Positions 31,127 to 43,375 of a stretch of 64,000 nucleotides of DNA are shown in pieces (position 1 is the first letter of the stretch; every line of letters begins with the position of its first letter). A program made the translations under genes and the position numbers. The stretch comes from Eucommia ulmoides (Eukaryota; Streptophyta; Magnoliopsida; Garryales; Eucommiaceae), in assembly GCA_016647705.1 (NCBI GenBank), contig CM028329.1, forward strand, positions 60,467,231-60,531,230, in the 5' to 3' direction. The notes beneath the pieces are model-generated. The model searched no databases, was not told the DNA's origin, and saw only the letters and a list, made by a program, of their open reading frames with translations.

Positions 31127-32875
31127 CGCGCGCGCGCACTGCTATAATAAAAAAAAATTCAAAAATACATTTACCCATTTTAAAATTCGGGAATATACCT
31201 GCCTAGAATATTCACAACAAAGCCATAAAAAGAAAAATTGAACCTTTTACGATTTACACCAGTTTTGCCAACCCTTCCAAAATGACACCACCTCCTGACT
31301 CTACCTAGTGTCAGTAGTGGACCTGTTTCTAGCTACGACACCTGAAATCAAATATTTTATTGGTGTACTGTCTTCATAATAGAAATGATTTGTGGATCAA
31401 GCATAGTTATCAAATACCACTTTTCAAAATATAATATACTATAACTTCATCCCATGTTGGAATAAAGTTCAACTGTCATCATTGTAATAAGATAATGTAT
31501 TTAAATCAATCAATTCAAACATTTTGACATATATTAAAATACCGCACTCATATTTTCCTTCTAGTCATAGGATCGTTTCACCTCACGATCGGGAGTTACG
31601 ACGATACTGTAACCTGTACAACTGTACTATCTAAGGTGGCTATCAGTGTCAGGGCCATTTAATATCCCCAATGGTAGGGGCAGTCACTTGCAGGATTTGC
31701 ACTCTAGACAGGTCGCAACATATTAACAATATAATCAACCACCTGCAGGATTTGCCCTCCTGACATGTCATAATATATCGTCCTATAGGACATGCCCTCT
31801 TGTTAGGACTAACAACATCCCACAGGATATTCCCTCATGATAGGATCATACTATGGCATAGTCGTCGGATAACAAAATTACTTTCTACATTTAAAAAATT
31901 TTTTACTTGATTCACATAACATTATAAAATAATCTATTTTAATAAACATTTTTTTTTTCACATTTTAGTACGAAAATATAATTGACAATTTGCATAGAAG
32001 ACAATACACTCACCTCGATTTTTGCGCTACCAACAACACTGTCGTCGAAGTACTACGTGAGTTGCGTTGCTTATGAACCTAACTATTAAAGGGACTAAAC
32101 TAAGAATTTATTTAGAATAAATCTACTATGCAATGCGTGACCCTAAAATGCACCATTTTCCATTTCCAATTCCAAATTTTTGATTATCCGAAATTATTAA
32201 ACGCCTAATTTTCGTAAGTTAATATTAACTATACGAAAATTATTATAGTAATGATCACAAAATTTCGTGTTAATAATTTAATTTGTAGAAAAATATTAAT
32301 CGATTGTTAAATTTTTTATTAGTCGACGAAATACTACAAATTGTCGTTTTAGTAAAATTTATAATTTTTATTTTAAACTGTATTTTTTGCAAATTAGATA
32401 TTTCTATACCAGCTGTATTTCTCGAACCCACTATATATATATATATATATTTTGACATAAATATATATATATATATTTTTTGACATAAATATACATGTAT
32501 ATATGTCCGCATAGTTTGTCCCATAAATTGAACGTGTGATATATATATATATATATGAAAACACATACCTGTCGAATTTCCAGTTTTTTTCTTTTTTTTT
32601 TACCCTGTTTTTTTTTTTTGTTTGTCTTCGGATGGAACACACAATATAAATGTGTGTGTATATGAAACTTATACATACATACATACATATATATCTATAT
32701 ATATATGGGGGTGTGGGGGTGTGTGAACTCAAACAAAAGCCACCGTTTTTTTTTTTCACCGCAACTTAACAGCCACAATTATTTTATTTTATTTTTTTAT
32801 TTTTATTTTTTAACCGCAAATGCATGTCCACAATAATTTTTTTTTCTTTTGACCTTATCCACGGTTTGGTATAAG

Positions 32876-32920
<45 letters not shown>

Positions 32921-33151
32921 TTATTTATTTTTTATCATAAATTAGATTTTTTTTTTTCAAATTATACTAATCTTCCCCAAATCTCTTTAAGGTATCATTT
33001 AAGCCCAAAATTTAAAATTAATATTTTAAAACTGATAATTGACCCCTAAATTTTTTAAAATAAATATCAAATGACACAATGCACCTTGTTATTTTCTAAA
33101 TGTTCTAAAATGCAATTAAAAAGTATGCACATGCAAAAGTCGGGTCTTACA
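30986..33151 (-). mobile_element. Solo LTR (minus), TSD TATAG
   Basis: Read on the minus strand it starts TGTAAGACCCGACT at 33151 and ends GGGGTGTGATA at 30986 (the expected TG...CA with the last C changed to T). The 5-bp flanks are identical: TATAG at 30981-30985 and 33152-33156. It shares end sequences and an internal CACGATCGGGAGTT block (31580-31600) with the plus-strand LTR at 38019-40809, so both belong to one family, probably Ty3-gypsy. No coding sequence is present. It contains AT runs and a TG/CG tract. Confidence 0.8.
31068..31138. repeat. (AT)n-(TG)n-(CG)n compound microsatellite
   Basis: About 70 bp of continuous alternating purine-pyrimidine sequence: AT repeats, then TG repeats, then CGCGCGCGC. 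The last part is a strong candidate for left-handed DNA. Confidence 0.9.
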
Positions 33152-33156
33152 TATAG

Positions 33157-34000
33157 TAGTTAATATTAACGCGTACAAGACAAAGTATGCAGTAAGACGT
33201 TAACGTAAATATTTAAGAAAAATTCATTAACGCACAAAATTTTCAAAGAAACAAAATATGTTAACATTAAAACCTATAGTCCGATTGTCAAAAATGCGTT
33301 AACGTTAATGCACAAACAGATGAAGAAATATGCGGTAACGTGGAATACACACAAAAAATTAAAAATGCGCTAACGTTAACGTGAAATTCAAATCGTAATT
33401 TTGTAACATCGATAAGGTTTAAAAAAATAAAATAAAAAAATAGACAGAGTATATTGCTGAAAATGAGTTAACGTTAACGCACACAAAACAGATGAGCACG
33501 ATGAGTTAACGTGAATACCAAAAAAAAAAAACATGAAATGCAATAACGTTAACGTGAAATTCAATTGTAGTATTGTAATATATGCAAGGTGCAATGCTTG
33601 AACAGTTTCATATTAATGTTAACGTTCTGTTACACATTTTTATCTTGTTGAATAGGATAAAATGACAGAATCGTAAATAAACGTTAACAAAAGGGGCCAA
33701 AATGCAGGACCTTTTGCTAAGAAATTTGTGGGGTCTAAAAATTCAATACGTGATGTCAGGGGGTCTGATTCCTCTATAGCCTATCAATAGAGGACTAAAA
33801 AAAATTACCCAAAAATAATTATAGGTAACTAAACGATTCACAAAAAAATAGTTACATGTAATTACAAAAAAATTGGTGACCAATGGTCGGACTCCGGCAA
33901 CTGAAGGCCTATAAAGTCCAATTTCAAGTGAAGATCAGTGGCGACGAAGAATGGTGTCGACGGTCAATTTATTTATTTATTTTTATTAGGGTAAATTCTT
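33157..34000. other. Right part of the 29-34 kb repeat region
   Basis: It holds the second half of the TTAACGTTAA series, then GTCTGATTCCTC and GGACTAAAA words that echo 29230-29340 in inverted orientation, suggesting the two borders of one element. No gene is seen. Confidence 0.4.
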
Positions 34001-34459
34001 CTGTATCTTAATAAAAAACGGTTGAAAAAACATTGGGATCATTGGGTAATTTTGATACCATTTTAGGATCCTTGAGTAACTGCCCCTTTTCTAATAAGTA
34101 CGGATGGAGGTTAATTAGCAATTGGGGCCAATGTTGGCTAATTGTATTGTGGACTGCCACCACTAACAATATATAAATCGATCTCATTACAAAAGTGGGG
34201 GTGTGGAGGGATGCATGTTCAACTTTTTTTTTTTAAAAAAAGAAAAAGAAAAAAGAAGAAAGAAATCTCTTACTAGATACCATGAATTGAGATTATTACA
34301 GAGGTATAAAACTTCAAAAAAAACACCAACCAAAAGCTCAACAACAACACAACCGTGTTTAAAGAAACAAGAACAACAAACTTATTGATCAAACAAACAA
34401 GTAGTGGATTGCTAGGTCATTGAAGCAAAGATCGATGATGAAGGCGGTTGGATGTGGTC
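34000..34459 (-). repeat. 3' flank of glucosidase copy B
   Basis: This matches the 3' flank of copy A (11914-12400) in inverted orientation, including the words around the AGTGGGGGTGT... segment (34191-34206) and the ...GATCCTTGAGTAACTG... segment (34069-34084). Confidence 0.7.
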
Positions 34460-37041
34460 TCCGTTGTGGAGGAAATACTAGAACCACTCGGACGACAATT
34501 TTGGATCTCTTTGACAATCAAACGTATAATCAACGTGGTACATACCAAAACGAACACCGTAACCTTCAGCCTACTTGAAATTGTCCAAAAATGACCATGC
34601 AAAGTATCCCATCACGTTCACACCCTCCCTTCACTTAACAACATTAAAAATTTAATGATGTTTTTTTTTTTGACTACTAGATGCAAAATATACTAAGCCT
34701 TTATGACTACTTAATCCATTGCTTCCTTGATTTTGAGAAGATGCACATAGTGATAACGTATTCTCATCTGGTCAACATAGAGTAGCTCAGGAGGGTGCGG
34801 ATCCAATTTCGGTACATCAGTATTAAATTCGTCAACTCCTATAATTGTAAACAAAACGACAATAGTTAGATCCATATTTATGCTTGATTAACTTGGATTT
34901 TTCTTCATCTAATCATAACTTATTTATATTTTTTAACCGTTTTCCATGATGTAAATAAGAGGGTTATTGTATTTATTCTTGATATTAGAGGAAAAGGTCA
35001 TTCATCCCTTGGGGATAAACATGGAGCCAAGGTGAACCCGCCTCGGGACCAATTAGAACACCATCTTTCGAAGGTGTCTGAATAACTTGATCATCTGTTG
35101 CATAATTTGCCTTTTATCGCCTACTTTATTAGGTGCATCAATACAGTAATTGGACGTGTAGTAGTTCAATCCCAGAAAATCATACGATCCTTTCACCAAC
35201 TTCGCTTCTTCCTCACAGAAATTGGGAAACCGACCACCAACTAGCATTTGCATGTTCTTTGGATATTCTCCGAATGTCAATGGATGAATAAACCTTAATT
35301 TCCACAACAAAAAACACTCACAATTAATTATGAGAATGGTTTCAAGGAATGATTTTATTTTATATATATATACAATGACCATCCAAACATCCAATCAAGG
35401 CCTCGTCGAGCAGCATCTCTATCTTCTTGGGTATCAGTCATAAGAATCATCCAATTAGCGCTCATCGTCATACCAATTAATCTTCCTTGGATTGCCTGCA
35501 AATATATAATTGCATGCATGCAGTTGCTAATTAATTAAATCACCTTATATTTCTCCCTGTAGAGCTTAACGGCCTGTGCATGAGCTAGGATTTGGTTGTG
35601 TGCAACCATGGAGGGTTCGGTGTCAGAATCTCCACCGGTGCACTTATGCCTCATCCAGTAAGAAGCACGACTAGAGGGAATGTATTGTTCAACGTCATCA
35701 AAGTCCAAATCAGAAGAAGACCTACCCAGCGCGTGGGTCCCAATTGCGTAGCCTGAAGTGCTAAAAGTCCAACATTCATTGAAGGTGATCCAGAACTTGA
35801 CGTCATTTCCATACTCTTTGAAGCAGAGCTCAGCATAGTCCACATATTCTTTCCTGTTAGATAAATTGTTATACATTCAACATCTAGCCATAAAAAAACA
35901 TGCTGAAAAATAAGAAGAATATATATATATATATATATGAGGTTTTCTTTATGAGGTTTCTGTAAAAATCTATTCCCTCCTGGTTTATGCCTCCACTTAA
36001 CGATCCTTCTGGAAAACGCAAAAATATATGTAAATGACTGAATGATATATGTAATAAAAACAAAATAATACATATGTTTTACGTTAACTTTAGCTTACTC
36101 GGTAGTATTCTAGCCCACGAGATTGAGAATCTAAAGGCATTTAAACCCATTTCTTACATGCGATTCACGTCTTCCTGAGAAGATCCAATTGGAAAAAGTA
36201 ACATTTAATTCTTAAGTATTATCATCATTACTAGAGTTCTTTGTATATTTATAGAACTACTAATTATTATTTTTAGTTGCCATTAAATATGATATGTCTT
36301 TAACATTAACTCGATAAATTTAATGTAGTTAAAGTTAACTAAAAAATAAAAAATCACACAAAAAAATTAAAGCCAGAAAAAATCTTAAGACAAAATATTT
36401 TAATTAACTTGTTTTAATGACAATCTACTATTTTTTCTTATTTTATTTGTCCGTAGAAAGTAATATATTGATCATCAAATGACCCAACCAATATATATAT
36501 GATAGAAATCATATATGTGTGTGTGTACGCACCTCATATTTATGATAGAAATTATTGACGTCATTTCCATTGGCACCCTCGTGAAGTCTGCCTGTAATTT
36601 CAAGGTAAACATATTTAGACTTAATATTACTATTACTACTGTTGTTCACATAGTTTTGCTTGATCGCATTCATACTCAAATGAGGAAATCTCATAACACA
36701 ATAAATAGAGCAATGACACCAAATAATGTAACCATTTGTGCTAAACAAACTTGATTAAATTTATTGAGTTTTTTATTAAGAAAAAAAAAAAAGTGCATTT
36801 TATATATTAATCGGTTTGAAGCCAACTGGTAATTTTTCGTTTTGATTTCTTGTCAGAGTCAACGATGCATGGTTTAAATTTAACTACACAACCAATTCCA
36901 AATAATAGTTAAAAATATTGATGGCATCTCAATTTTTTTCTGACAGATTCACCCGGGGGAGAGAGAGAGACCAGGATAAGTCTTTGTGAATGTATCCCAG
37001 ATGTTGGGGCCTTTGCCATATTCATTATGTGCAACTTCATA
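34460..37041 (-). pseudogene. GH1 beta-glucosidase copy B, exons 2-11, inactivated
   Basis: Exons on the minus strand: 2 at 37041-36972, 3 at 36591-36533, 4 at 36174-36099, part of 5 at 36008-35943, 7 at 35853-35544, 8 at 35495-35380, 9 at 35293-34938, 10 at 34838-34715, 11 at 34628-34460. Exon 6 (the Y-H-W-D block) and the end of exon 5 are gone. Damage includes Lys to stop in exon 4; minus one base near 35118 and plus one near 34985 in exon 9; the exon 10 donor GT changed to TT; in exon 11 F-E-W changed to F-K-stop, a second stop in E-W-F-K, and the natural stop lost. Exon 7 still has N-E-C-W and the ancestral 310-bp length, without the copy A insertion. The nucleophile Glu is still readable as I-M-E-N-G. 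It cannot encode an enzyme. Confidence 0.93.
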
Positions 37042-37588
37042 CTAATACAAGAACAAAAGAAACAAAATACAAAAATTGTCAGAATAATAATTTGAAATTA
37101 AATATTTTATTAATTATATAAGTATATAAATTACATTTTGATGAGTGTAAAAATGATCACTTCCACGCAACCAATGGAAGACTGTCACGTGTCCACAACT
37201 CTCCACCAAAATCAATTCTCCACCAAGATCAACTTTTGCCAAAAGTCAAGTGTGAAGATTGTGAGGGACAGATGAACATCTCCAGCCATGCCAGCGATCC
37301 CAAAGGCCTCCCCACTCTCCAAGAAGGGAAAACAAGCCGTTGCCAGGATGGGGAACCCTTCCCCATCTTGGAATTCCCCACAACGGCATTGTCCATCTCG
37401 GAAATCAACTCCACAAACTCCTTAACAAAGCTCCCCTTCCCGTCTTTGACTTCCTCCAATTATTTGCTCTCATCTTGGCTAGAGGTTAGATGAATACAAG
37501 GTCTGGTCAATCTTTGTGACCAAGAGACCCGAACAACACGGTGAATAGCAACCCGGTTGGTGAAATGTTAAGAAGTCCCTAGCCGGAG

Positions 37589-38018
37589 GTGAGGACTATT
37601 GTCCTTGTCCTGGAAGAAGAAGAACATGCTCTACCCATCAACCAAGTAGGCCCGTCGGCTCCACCTACGGAACCCCATGCTGGATCATCTCCCGGAGCTG
37701 CTGATACGGTGCGACTTGATAATTTCGAACAACAGTTGTTCAAGTTTCAAACTTGTCTCCATACCATCCTTTCTTGTCTATCACTGGCTCCTGACTGAGG
37801 GGGAGCGGTTCTCCAAAACACAGGAGGAGAGGAACACCACCTACCACCGGCTCCTGACCGAGGGGGATCGGTTCTCCGACATGCAACGGTGATGATCACC
37901 ACCAAGAATCGAATTGTGTGATTCACCCTGAAGGGCACGTCCCTAGAAATCAACCTCATCCGCGTGATCGATCGATGAGAGAGCGAAATCTGGCCCCTCC
38001 AGCCGTTTCCAACAATAC
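37589..38018 (+). pseudogene. gag N-terminal part of the gypsy-like element
   Basis: An acidic, Pro-rich stretch (L-E-E-E-E-H-A-L-P-I-N-Q) and L-D-N-F-E-Q-Q-L-F-K-F-Q are typical of the variable N-terminus of plant gypsy gag. Frames change near 37795, 37880 and 37960. It is cut at 38018 by the solo LTR and resumes at 40810. Confidence 0.55.
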
Positions 38019-39198
38019 TGTAAGACCTCAATCGTAGTATGTACGTCATATTAGTTGCATTTTAGAGTAACTGGAAAAATTCGGAGTGAAATTGGGTCAA
38101 TAAAGAATTCAAATTAAAAATTTAGGGGTCAATTCACAAATTTAGAAATATTAAATCCAGACTTTGGGAGGTAAATTGACCTTTAATTCTTAATTAAAAC
38201 TTTTAGGGGTGCAATTGCAATTTAAGAAAAATCTTTAAAATGGACTTGGACTAAAATGAAGATTCTAAGAAGTAGGGGGGGAGAAAAGAGTAATTTAGCA
38301 AAAAATTATTTATACACATGTGGGTGATCGTGAGCAGTTGGCCGGAAGGGGGAGGAAGAAGCAGTGACGTGGCAGGAGGAGCTTGATGTTCCGGTCACTA
38401 ATTTCATGCATATAAAGGTGAACATGCATGCAATAATTACCGAGAATCTCAAGAAGAAGAAGAGATTCAGAAAAATCTTGAGAGAGAAGGGTCGACGGCA
38501 GTTTGTTTTGAATCATAGCCGTTGCTCCAGCGGAGGTGTAGTGTACGTGATGTTCGATCGCCGTTGGTGGGCGTCGTTGTCGGGCCGGTGGGGGTATCGT
38601 CGCCATCTCTCTGGTTGGGTGAATGGAGTGTGTGTGTTGGCTGTAAACCCAGAACAAGAAACAGAGACCAAGAGAGAGAGAGGATCAGAGGACGATGGGG
38701 TTGCCGGATTTTGCAATCGTCGGTGGTGGTAAGTTCTCCGGTGGGGCTGTTAGTATGTGTTCTGTTTCATTTCATTATTTTGGGTGTGTGTTGATTTTCG
38801 TCGACGGTTCCAGGGGCTGTCGGATTTCTGTGATCGGCACTCCTCCGGCAAGAAAGGCGTGTTCCGTTGACGTGTGTATGTGCTGTCATTTTTGTTGCTG
38901 GGTTTGCCGGTCGTCGTCAATTGGGTGAGTAATTATGTATGAATTCTTTGATTCATTTAGTGAGTGTGTGTATGCATGTGTGTGTTACAGTGGGTGGAGG
39001 TGTGCGCGTGTGATCGACAACCTTGTGGGTAGGCGTGTTCGGTTGTGGGGGTTGCCGGTGGCGGTTGTTGAGTGGTGGTGTGGGTAGTGCAGGTCAAACG
39101 GTGAAATCGGTGTGGCATGGGAGGCCGCCGGAAATCAGCAATAGTAGATAGAGAAAGGAGGGCCAGCTGTCGGGGAGGAGCCGAACTGAGAACAGGGA

Positions 39199-39231
<33 letters not shown>

Positions 39232-39369
39232 AAGAAGAAAAAAGAAAGAAAAGAAAAAGGAAAATTGCACAAATAACCCTAACGAAATTCAAACTCATCT
39301 CGCGGCAACGTTTCGGAACGGATAATATTTTTCATTAAATATTATTAATTAAATTAAACAAAAAAATAA

Positions 39370-39412
<43 letters not shown>

Positions 39413-40809
39413 TCTGTAATCGGAATAATTGGAATAAACTGCTAAATTTAAATAAATCGTATACGTATACTGTGTAACAGGACTAAATTAATTGAATATA
39501 AATTTTCATAAATAAGAAGTGGGAAACGTAGGGTTTGCATTGCATGATTGGTTATTTCTTTGGTGTGTTAATATTAATTTAGGCCCTGTCACAAATAGGT
39601 TCACAATTACTAGAGGATCGGTAGCGTAGAGTTGGTGAAGCTTTTGAGAACGGATATCAGGTGAGTATACTGTTTTCTTACCAAACTATTTTTCTATGTA
39701 CGTACATGATGAAATATGAATTTACTGAAACCGTATGAATTTATAAATGAAGTTGAAAATGGATTTTTGTTGGATTTGGCGAAATCAGATGGTGTTTTTA
39801 AAAGAGAATAGAAAACATCTGTTTTTTTTTTTTTAAAAAAAAATAAAGGGTGGAAAAGTGATTTTGATGAAATCAGACGTTTTCTCTAAAAGGAAGTGTG
39901 AAATATGATTTTTGGATTTAAAAGTAGGTTTTGAGGGAAAAAGGTAAACGTGATAATTTGACGAGGTTGAGTAGACGATATTTATTAAGTTGTGAATCGA
40001 TGATGTTGTATTTGATTTGACGATACCATAGTATTTATCTGTTTCAGTAGGGTGGGGTTATTCGCTTCGGCGGAGTGATGTTTATCTGCTTCGGCAGAGT
40101 GATGTTAGACGTTTATATTGCGCAGTGATTATCCGCTTCGGCGGAGTGATGGGTGTTCGTAGGAAGGCATATCCTACGGATGGTACGGTACCGTTGCAAA
40201 CTCCCGATCGTGAGGTTAAAACGATCACTAAGGCTGGCCAGTGTGTGTGTTTGAGGTGTGTGTTTAAGTTGTGTGCTTAAATAATATACTTGAGATGTGG
40301 TGTTTTACTTATATTAGGTGATTCATTATTTATTATGGTGATTGGTATGATTTTATACTAGATGGATTTGGATTTAGATGGAACTTATCTATATCGCTTT
40401 ATTTTTCATTGCCTATATACTTATGTTTAGCCAGATTTAGTTGTGGTAATATTTAGAATATATTTTTGATTTAATTTTTTTTTTTTAATTAAGAAGGCAG
40501 TACACTCGCAGGTACAACAGCTAGGAGTCGATCCCCTACTGGCATTAGATAGAGTCCGGCGATGGTGTAGTATGAAAATATTTTGGGAGGAGCTGTCGGA
40601 GGCTAACCTACAAGAGTTTCATTGTTATTATTGTAACGTAGGGACGAGTGTGTCCCCAATTAGAGATATTGCATATGATAAAAAAAAAAATTGTGGTTGT
40701 ATATTTTTGTACGCACTCTATCATGTATTAGTGGGTTTGACGTTAGGATGATTCCACGGCGACGTCACGCCGGCCCCACGGTAACGGGTGTCCGGGGTGG
40801 GGTGTGACA
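38019..40809 (+). mobile_element. Solo LTR (plus) nested in gag, TSD AATAC
   Basis: It starts TGTAAGACC and ends GGGGTGTGACA. AATAC is repeated exactly at 38014-38018 and 40810-40814. It is 2791 bp with no coding sequence, purine-binding site or second LTR, so it is best read as a solo LTR. Internal marks include the CTTCGGCGGAGTGATG words, seen three times at 40065-40150, a CCCGATCGTGAGG block near 40204, an (AAT)n run at 39372-39409 and A runs near 39200. It is the same family as 30986-33151. Confidence 0.82.
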
Positions 40810-40814
40810 AATAC

Positions 40815-41600
40815 GCCCCTGCCCTCCCTGGGTCGCCAGTCAGAGGATCGCCATGTTGCAACACCTCGCAAGGGAGAAGCCGCATTGGAAAGATGTATTG
40901 TAGAAATGGAGGTAGCGCTCGTGCATGTATGGGGCCTCGGAGGGATCGCTGGACTCCCTTCTGGGATAAGGTCTCATTTTGTCAATGATATTGTCCTTGA
41001 GGTAGTTCCGTACAGATTCCCTAGCTTGCAAATAATTCCATACGATGGTACTACTGACCCCGTTGATCACCTCTCCTTTTTCGTTACTTTTATTGACATG
41101 CACATGGCCTCCGTGGGGATGAGGTGTAAGTAATTTCCTCTTACTCTATTCGGAATGGCCTGCGCTTGGTTTCAAGACTTGACTCCAGCTTCGATCTCAA
41201 CGTTCACCCAATTGGAACAACTTTTCTTGGCCCGATTCGACTGTTCCCGGAGGAGACCCAAAACGACAACTCACATTCTCTCCCTTCGGCAAAAAATCCT
41301 CAAAACCTTGGGAGACTTTGTTACTTGGTTCCGCAGGGAAAGCCAATGCTGCAAAGGCATCCTGGATACCGTGGCCTTGAGTGCTTTTATTGAAGAACTA
41401 AGGTATCGAAGATTATCTTAGAATTTATGCTCCTATCCTGAGCCAAATCTAGCTCCTGCTTTAGCCAGGGGTACGAGCTTCCACGAGGCAGACATTAGAG
41501 ACACTGTGAAGCTGAACCGAGAAAGGGCCGAGAAGAGAAAAGGCTGGGAAGGGGAAGAGTTGAGAAGAGAAAAAGTTGAGCAGAGGCGAAGATGAACAAC
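40815..41600 (+). pseudogene. gag core of the gypsy-like element, frame broken
   Basis: After the solo LTR the gag frame resumes and reads F-V-N-D-I-V-L-E-V-V-P, then I-P-Y-D-G-T-T-D-P-V-D-H-L and F. This is the retrotransposon gag core of plant gypsy elements (usual form Y-D-G-x-x-D-P-x-x-H). A stop occurs near 41131, then W-F-Q-D-L, F-L-A-R-F and L-R-Q-K follow in the expected order to 41421, then a stop and a charged Glu/Arg-rich tail. It is one frame for most of its length, which suggests the decay is not very old. Confidence 0.8.
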
Positions 41601-42117
41601 CCTCCGCCCCATCTCGGGCGGGGATGTGCAGCCCCTGACCCTTCACTAAGAAAAAGTCCCATCCCGGCACCTATGAACTGGAAACGGAAGAGGGAGTCCC
41701 TCTGAGGCATCCTTGAAACGCAAAGCACTTGAAACTCTACTACCCCAGAGGGGGAGCTCCAATAGACTTGTAAAAACTTCCACTTTTTGAAGCTTGTAAG
41801 GAAGTTATTTTTCAATGGAAAAAATGTTTTGTTCAACTTGTTCTCCATTCTCCAAATTTTGTTAATGGCGGGAAAGTGCAACCCCCTTCCCATCTCAGAT
41901 GGAAATGTATAGCCCTCTGGCCTATCTCCATCAACGACCTTCCGACCCCCTCAGTCTCATCCCGACTCCGATGTCGTAAATGGTTCTCCTCAACGACATT
42001 CCGACCCCTTTAGTCGTGGATGGTTCTCCAAATCCTCATCCCAACTCCAGCGTCGTGAATGATTCTCTTCAACAGGATTCTGACTCCTCGAGTCTTATCC
42101 CGACTCTAGTGTTGTGA

Positions 42118-42300
42118 ATGGTTCTTTTCAACGGTATCCCGACGCCCAACGTCAAGGATAATCTCCATAAAGAAACGGTATCCAGACGCCCAACGTCAAG
42201 GATAATCTCTACAAAGAAACGGTATCCCGATGTGTAACGTCGAGGGTAATCTCCACAAAGAAATGGTATGCCGATGCATTGCGTCAAGGGTGCAACCAGA
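42118..42300 (+). repeat. Tandem repeat of about 52-55 bp in the gypsy-like element
   Basis: Four units contain ACGGTATCC-GACG-...AACGTCAAGGATAATCTC...AAAGAAACGG with few changes. A looser version (CGACCCC...AGTCGTGGATGGTTCTCC) runs through 41935-42120. Such minisatellites are common between gag and the right LTR of non-autonomous gypsy elements. Confidence 0.8.
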
Positions 42301-43375
42301 CCCTCTCCACGGGTCGGTAGTTTGGAGCCCGGGGATTGATAGATATCATTTTCCGACGACAGAACATCGATCGGGTCTGAGGGCCTATAGTCAAGCATCC
42401 CACCCCTAACAGCCGAGCTGAGCTCAGGCGACATAAAGGGACGATACTCTTGAAAGGACAAAAGATGGACATAATAGCAAAAATGTCCAAGTCTACGAAA
42501 ATGATCGAGCAGGGCTCAAGACTATCTCCAACATAAGCTCAAGCAGTCCACCAAGCAGAAGCTAAACTCTATACTAAGGCACTTTGCCGAGCTCAAATTC
42601 CTTCCCATCTTGGCATTTCTGGGATCGGTATGGGGCGAAGTTCCGCCAACAGGCAGAGGAATCAACATTACTCCCCAGTACCTCGTACCTCGCTACTAAA
42701 GAATGGAGGACTACTGATAAGTGTAAAAATAGTCACTACCGCGCAACCAATGGAAGACCGCAACGTGTCCACAACTCTCCACCAAAATCAATTCTCCACC
42801 AAGATCAACTTTTGCCAAAGGTCAAGTGTGAATATTGTGCCGGGTAGAAGAGCATCTCCAACAATGTCAGCCATCCCAAAGGCCTCAGTACTCTCCAGGA
42901 AGGGAAGACGAGCCACCGTCGAGATGGAAAACCCTTCTCAATCTCAAAATTCCCTACAGCGGCATTGCTCATCTCGAAAATCAACTCCATAAGCTCCTCA
43001 ACAAATCCCTCCTTCCCATCTCTGGCTATCTAGGAAGGGTAGGGCAAGAAACTCCGCACCTCTTTCCCGTTTCTAGATATCTGGGAAAGGCAGGGATCAA
43101 GTTCCCTATCTTGGGCATAGCAAGAAAGTGTCTCTCCCTAATTATTGGCTGGCTCATTTCGCCAAAGCATCCATAAATATCCTAAAATATCCCAAAATTT
43201 CTCCACAAATATCCCAAGGGCTCTCTTCCCCAACATGGCTCTCTTTCCTAACCAAAATATCACCAAAGATCTTCTTACATGGCCATCATGAGAGCCCCTT
43301 GGCATCCTCCCATTGGCTACATGCCAGGTTGGGACATTAATGAGATATTGAAAAGAAACACTTGTCCATGCTTAA

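Larger units (their letters stand above)
30824..33680. repeat. Series of TTAACGTTAA palindromes, split by a solo LTR
   Basis: The 10-bp palindrome TTAACGTTAA, or nearly complete forms with a GCG or GTG flank, occurs at about 30824, 30885 and 30921. After the inserted LTR it continues at about 33199, 33297, 33370, 33467, 33545, 33615 and 33675, with half-sites (TTAACG) between. Spacing is irregular (30-90 bp), so it is not a simple tandem satellite. Confidence 0.7.

Noticed and set aside
32270-32759. Tyr/Ile-rich frames
   Set aside because: They come from TATA/ATAC microsatellites inside the minus-strand solo LTR.
38310-39340. Open frames of 60-120 aa on both strands, including a Lys/Glu tract
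   Set aside because: They lie within a solo LTR defined by a perfect 5-bp duplication. The sequences are low-complexity or microsatellite-derived.
42069-42461. 130-aa minus-strand frame in the gypsy-like element
   Set aside because: It is the minus strand of the 52-55-bp tandem repeat; repetitive peptide, wrong strand for the element.
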